Origin: Silene latifolia
Taxonomy: Eukaryota > Streptophyta > Magnoliopsida > Caryophyllales > Caryophyllaceae
Reading direction: 5' to 3'
NCBI RefSeq assembly: GCF_048544455.1
Contig: NC_133534.1
Span: forward strand, 216,547,735 to 216,611,734
Length of the DNA stretch: 64,000 nt
Shown piece after piece: positions 60,049 to 64,000 of this stretch. A program made the translations under genes and the position numbers. The notes under the pieces are model-generated. The model was not told where the DNA came from. It did no database searches and worked only from the letters and a program-made list of their open reading frames with translations. Every line of letters begins with the position of its first letter. The first letter of the stretch is position 1.

Positions 60049-61629
60049 AAGAACCAAGCTTTCGTCCTGTTTATTTTGGGTCGTCTTTCAGGGGTGCGAT
60101 TTTGGAGCTGATATCTTCCATTTATGGGTTTAGAATCACCCTTGGATGGTTCCTTGGACGTTAGGAGATCATAAACAGGTAACGGTGATAGGTTACTCGA
60201 CAAGAATGTCGAACTTTCGTCTTACGGGTCGTTTTATATACTTGTGCTTGATAAAGTTTGGTTCTTGCGTCTTTTCCTCCTTTATATGTTAATTTTCGTC
60301 TTAATTCGTTGTTGGGAATGGCTGTTTTGGGATGGATAACCTGGGTTTTGTCCGAGCGAAATTCGTGACCGTGTTCAGAATTGTTGTTTTAGTTCCGTCT
60401 TGTCCTTGTCTTTACATGGCTCGTTTTTGACCTGTTTGGGTGTCGTTGTTGGAGCCGTGATAGACGGATTTCGAGCTGTTGTTGGGACTGTTTTGGTGCC
60501 CTGGTGGTACAACGTTTTCGTAGCCCTTGTCGGGGTTGTTATGGTGGTTGTGGGTGGCTTGTCACGACCTGTTTTGGGTTTTGTTTCAGAGGTTGTATTG
60601 CAAGTCATTCTGAGACGGTATGGTCTGTTTTAGTTGAGTTATGGTGGCTGGACCGTAGGTTGCCTGGTGGCGTGGCCATGGCTAGCTCGTTGCAGCCTTG
60701 GTCACGGGTAGTGTTTGGTCGTCGTCGTAGCCGTGTTCCATCTAGCTGAACCATGTTTGTATAGTTTGAGTTAGTGCCATATACTCATGTCAAGTTGAAA
60801 TATTTGAATTTCCGTCTCGTGTTTTATAAAACGCAACCCGTTAAAGCATTGTTCATTTATATACCTCCCTTTCATGTTTTATAATTCTAGAACCCCATTA
60901 TTTAATTATCTAAATTACCGTCTCAAATATGCTCATGTACTCGTCTCATTACTTAGTAATGTGTCAAATTGGGCTCGTTCTATATTATATGTCTTTGGGC
61001 CATATAGGTGTAGTATGGCATTCTAATAGGGCTTGTCATGATTTTATAATTGGGCTTGTCATGTTTGTTTATTTGGGCCTTATATGATTAGCTTGCTAGA
61101 TTTCACATGTTTCCATTGTTGGGCTTGACATGCCTTATGTGTCGGGCCAACCTCATAGTTGTTAGTGGGCTCATGAATGAGTCACATATGCCGGTTCACA
61201 TTTTATTCCGTAATTTTATATAACGTAAACTATTCATTTTCACTCATGATGTTTTATTTAACCGGCATGTTAAGTCATAAAATAGAATATCTATTAATAT
61301 AAGACAAGTATGAGTCATTACTATTAAATGGTTATTTGTGAAGAGTCATACTCTTGTTAATGCCTTGTATCGTTCTGTTGTGAGAGTCTTGGTCCTATCG
61401 GATACTAGGGGTGAGCTATAAGCCCTCTAGTTGCGATATGATCGTTGGGATTAATGTTCCCATCTGTACTCATGGTGAGATGCAAGCCATGAGTATGAAT
61501 GTGACATTTATGGTCCCGTGTCATGTGATGTTTGCATGATCATTCTTACTCCTTTTGTGACTCAAGTGTGACATTTTACATTGTGTGACTACTTGACATT
61601 CCCTATTTATTTGCCCTCGGACATTGGGT

Positions 61630-61752
61630 CACGGTTAGGTGCCATTGTTTCTGAGTTGGGCTATTTTTCCTTCCGCCTCTTCGGACCGGGGGTCACGGTT
61701 AGGTGACAAGGTTCCGATTCGAGGTTACTCGACTTTCGGGCACGGTTAGGTG
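61630..61752 (+). repeat. Three copies of cacggttaggtg in the long LTR
   Basis: The exact 12-mer is at 61630-61641, 61694-61705 and 61741-61752, each after a ggtc/gggc-type context. The spacing is irregular (64 and 47 bp), so it is a dispersed motif and not a simple tandem repeat. The function is unknown. Confidence 0.6.
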
Positions 61753-62494
61753 TACCATATTTCGAGTCTTGGATACGATTTGGTATCGTTTGTCGAATCG
61801 GGTGTCGTCCATCCCGAGAGTCTGGCCAGGTTTAGACTAGGACCGTATTATGATCGTCGTCCTACCAAGAGGTTGGAGTATAGAGGGTTGTCTTGTTTGA
61901 GTTCATACTAAGTATATGTCTTACACTTGTTGAGTCGTGTCCACATGAGTGGGTTGACTTGGTGATTCTATTCCTTGAACGTACATTCATCCTCATATAC
62001 CATGCCTATTCTATTAAGAAAGTATTATGCATGTTTCACCATGATTGTTCATTATATCTCCTTATTCTTCATGGTTCACATATGTTGCGTGATTGATATG
62101 TTTGATTAAGCGTTGTTTGTTATCTGCTTTTCGACATATTGTGGCTGGGAGAACCTTGAGTTACTCCCCACTGACTGTGGCGTTCATGTTTACATGAATG
62201 ACAGGTGGTGAAGATGCTTACGTGGGGAAGACGTGTGGGCTAGCGAGAACTAACCCTTGGACCTTAGTTTCTAGTTTAGAAACCCTCTATTTGTTTATTC
62301 GTGGGATATCTTTTCCCCGCTTTCTAGACTTGGGTTGTAATAACCTAAATTTGTCTATTGTAGTATTTGTTTCTTTTCGTTAGTGGCACCCGCGTGCTAA
62401 TCTTTAGTTAATAATTTAAAAGTTTTTAAAATCTCACTAAATTCCGCATTAATTTATTAGTTATATTTTCCGCTTTATCGCGGGGTGTCACAGT

Positions 62495-62506
62495 TGGTAT
62501 CAGAGC
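62495..62506 (+). other. Primer binding site of the long-LTR element
   Basis: TGGTATCAGAGC, the initiator tRNA-Met complement, two bases after the LTR end. Confidence 0.92.
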
Positions 62507-64000
62507 ATGTGTTGCTCCCGACGCACACACGTGTACCCCAAATTTAAGTTTGAACTTGACCTTGAATAATGAATGAGAGATGGGTAGACTTAAGGACCTA
62601 AGGTTGTAGTCTGTAGTGTGTTTGCTCTTTGTTAGGTTCTAACATGTTTGTTGATTGTCATTTAATAATTTTTGTATCCTTGGATCAATGATCGTGAGCT
62701 TACCTATGTGAAGACCAAGATTTGGTGCCTATTGTCGAGCATTAAGGATTTGTTCAACTTTTGAAGAATGCTTCTTCTTCCTCGAAGTTTTTCCTCCATC
62801 TTTATGTTCCTTGCCTTGCTCTTCACTTCTTAATGTTTGCTTCTTCTAAACTCTCTTTTCTTATTCCTTGGGAATTACCCTTGTACCCTCCTAACTTGTG
62901 CTTTATTCCTTTCTTATCCTCCCTTAACGCCCTTTTGATAGTACTCTTTCCTTTGTGGAATGTTAACCATAGTTGGATAATTTGACTTTTGTGGAGTTTG
63001 TTTGTGTTTGACCCTTAACCTTGGTTTTGAGAAGTCGTGATGTTAGAAAGACTTAGGTAATGTGATGAGACATACTTAGTGATTCTTATACCTAGTTCCT
63101 TGACCAAGTGAGTATAAATGATTGGTGGATTCCTTGTGTTAGGAATGAGTTGCCTATGCGATTAAAGTTATAGAACTTGGCCTTGCTGTTTGTGTTTGGG
63201 ATTTGAAAGCTTAGTAGGTTGAGCGTCGTTACCTTAGGAGTAAACATGAGATAAGTTTAAAATATGAATTTGGAAGAAAACCCATTTTTTTTAGATGTTA
63301 ACAATCCCGTATAGATTGGTGATGTGATTTGATGATAGTTGTTCCTTGAGAACTTTGTTGAGAAGCCTTTGTCAATTCATTCTTTGGTTCTAAAACCTTG
63401 AGGTTGTGTCAAGTACTTGAGATAAATGGGTGCTTTTATACTTGAGTGGTAGATTTGCTTTAGGGAAATCCTAATATGTGATAAGATAGGTGGAAGAGGT
63501 ATCTAACCGATTTATCAACCCTTAAGCGAGCGTTTATTTTACCATGACCCTTGTTTTGGAATTTGGTCGTTTTGTTATAATGGTACAATACCCTAATAAG
63601 TGTGACCTTGTTAGAGAGAACCTTAAGTCTTAGGAAGCGTATAGTTTAAGCCTTAAAATCCTCCTTCGTACCATTAATCGTTTTCCTTCCCTTCGTTCTT
63701 GCCTTGGTTGGATTTGATTCTTATAAGTATAAAATTTTACTCGTTATTTCCTTGTCTTGAATACCCCCCTGATTCTAATATCTCTTATTGGTTGTTAACT
63801 AGTTGTCTTTATGATTCGACTCTTCTAATCTCACATCTTGACATGTTCATATATCCCTTTTGAAATTTCCTATCATTTCCGGACCTGGTTATTACTCCTT
63901 GTTTTCCTAGTGGAGTGATGGTGTTGTTGGCTACGTTGTAGAGTGAGTGCGATGCTCTTTGAGGATTCCTTGTGAGCCTTGATTTCGTCGAAGTTGGATT
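62507..64000 (+). other. Interior of the long-LTR element, no gene recognised
   Basis: Nearly 1.5 kb after the primer site shows no gag-like domain, zinc knuckle or long frame on either strand. The longest frame (62761-62985) encodes a hydrophobic, Leu/Phe/Pro-rich string with no recognisable family and is probably chance. The sequence is either a long 5' leader or the interior of a non-coding, non-autonomous element. Confidence 0.6.

Larger units (their letters stand above)
59379..62492 (+). repeat. 5' LTR of the long-LTR element (3114 bp)
   Basis: The termini form an imperfect inverted repeat (TGTAACACCC-GCG against TGTGACACCCCGCG), extending the usual TG...CA. The first 0.6 kb is AT-rich with a TTA/TAT microsatellite, followed by a TATA box. 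The region 60100-62490 is noncoding; short open frames in it have no recognisable domains and do not look like genes. A 12-bp word, cacggttaggtg, recurs at 61630, 61694 and 61741. Confidence 0.85.
59379..64000 (+). mobile_element. Long-LTR retrotransposon, 5' part (Tekay/Del-like, uncertain)
   Basis: The satellite stops at 59378, and a 3114-bp LTR begins with TGTAACACCCGCG and ends with CGCGGGGTGTCACA. It is followed by an initiator tRNA-Met primer site. The interior continues to the window end without a recognisable gag. A TGTAACACCC start and an LTR over 3 kb are seen in plant Tekay/Del gypsy elements, but with no coding domain in view the lineage, and even whether the element is autonomous, is open. 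The left flank is cataa; the matching target copy is beyond the window. Confidence 0.82.

Noticed and set aside
59902..60111. 69-residue frame starting M-Q-R-K-K in the long LTR
   Set aside because: It overlaps the pyrimidine-rich promoter stretch and the TATA box, and upstream of the likely RNA start it would not be transcribed.
60375..60749. Overlapping open frames on both strands in the long LTR (77-81 residues)
   Set aside because: No domain, low-complexity Thr/Val/Gly composition, and both strands open together. They lie inside a noncoding LTR.
62761..62985. 74-residue hydrophobic frame in the interior of the long-LTR element
   Set aside because: Leu/Phe/Pro-rich, as expected from T/C-rich DNA, with no gag features. 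Kept only as a note in the leader entry.

Overview
The window looks like a satellite-rich, gene-poor stretch of a plant chromosome, probably a eudicot. Every recognisable coding stretch belongs to Ty3/gypsy (Metaviridae-type) LTR retrotransposons, with plant-type gag zinc knuckles, initiator-tRNA-Met type primer sites and 5-bp target duplications. About 32 kb of the remaining DNA is one head-to-tail satellite with a 43-44 bp monomer. I see no host gene, rRNA, tRNA or CRISPR. The monomer length recalls the short-monomer STAR satellites of Silene, but that is from memory and unverified.

Layout: (1) 1-2307, 5' part of a minus-strand gypsy element of family A, cut by the window edge. (2) 2308-5992, satellite block A, with an 864-bp higher-order repeat. 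(3) 5993-11643, a second family A element, minus strand, with nearly identical LTRs but a frameshifted gag-pol. (4) 11644-11826, a scrambled foreign gag fragment acting as filler. (5) 11827-20335, satellite block B, with ~1466-bp and 1452-bp higher-order repeats. (6) 20336-26017, a complete family B element, minus strand, with CAACG target duplications. (7) 26018-26984, satellite block C. (8) 26985-33596, a family B element, plus strand, with ACTAT target duplications and a foreign 820-bp solo LTR inside its 3' LTR. (9) 33597-34377, satellite block D. (10) 34378-40979, a second copy of the element in (8), made by a 7.39-kb tandem segmental duplication. (11) 40980-59378, satellite block E, an 18.4-kb uninterrupted array with a ~2606-bp higher-order repeat in about seven copies. 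(12) 59379-64000, a 3.1-kb LTR, primer site and start of the interior of a third, long-LTR retrotransposon, plus strand.

The satellite came first and the retrotransposons nested into it; the monomers keep one orientation throughout. In both families A and B the pol frame runs on into the 3' LTR. Together with the gag, RT and integrase motifs this suggests the CRM (centromeric retrotransposon) lineage. A homogenised higher-order satellite hit repeatedly by CRM-like elements is what a plant centromere or pericentromere would look like, but the window alone cannot prove centromere function. All gag-pol frames carry breaks, so no element here appears autonomous. Distances, identities and ages below are hand counts from the sequence.
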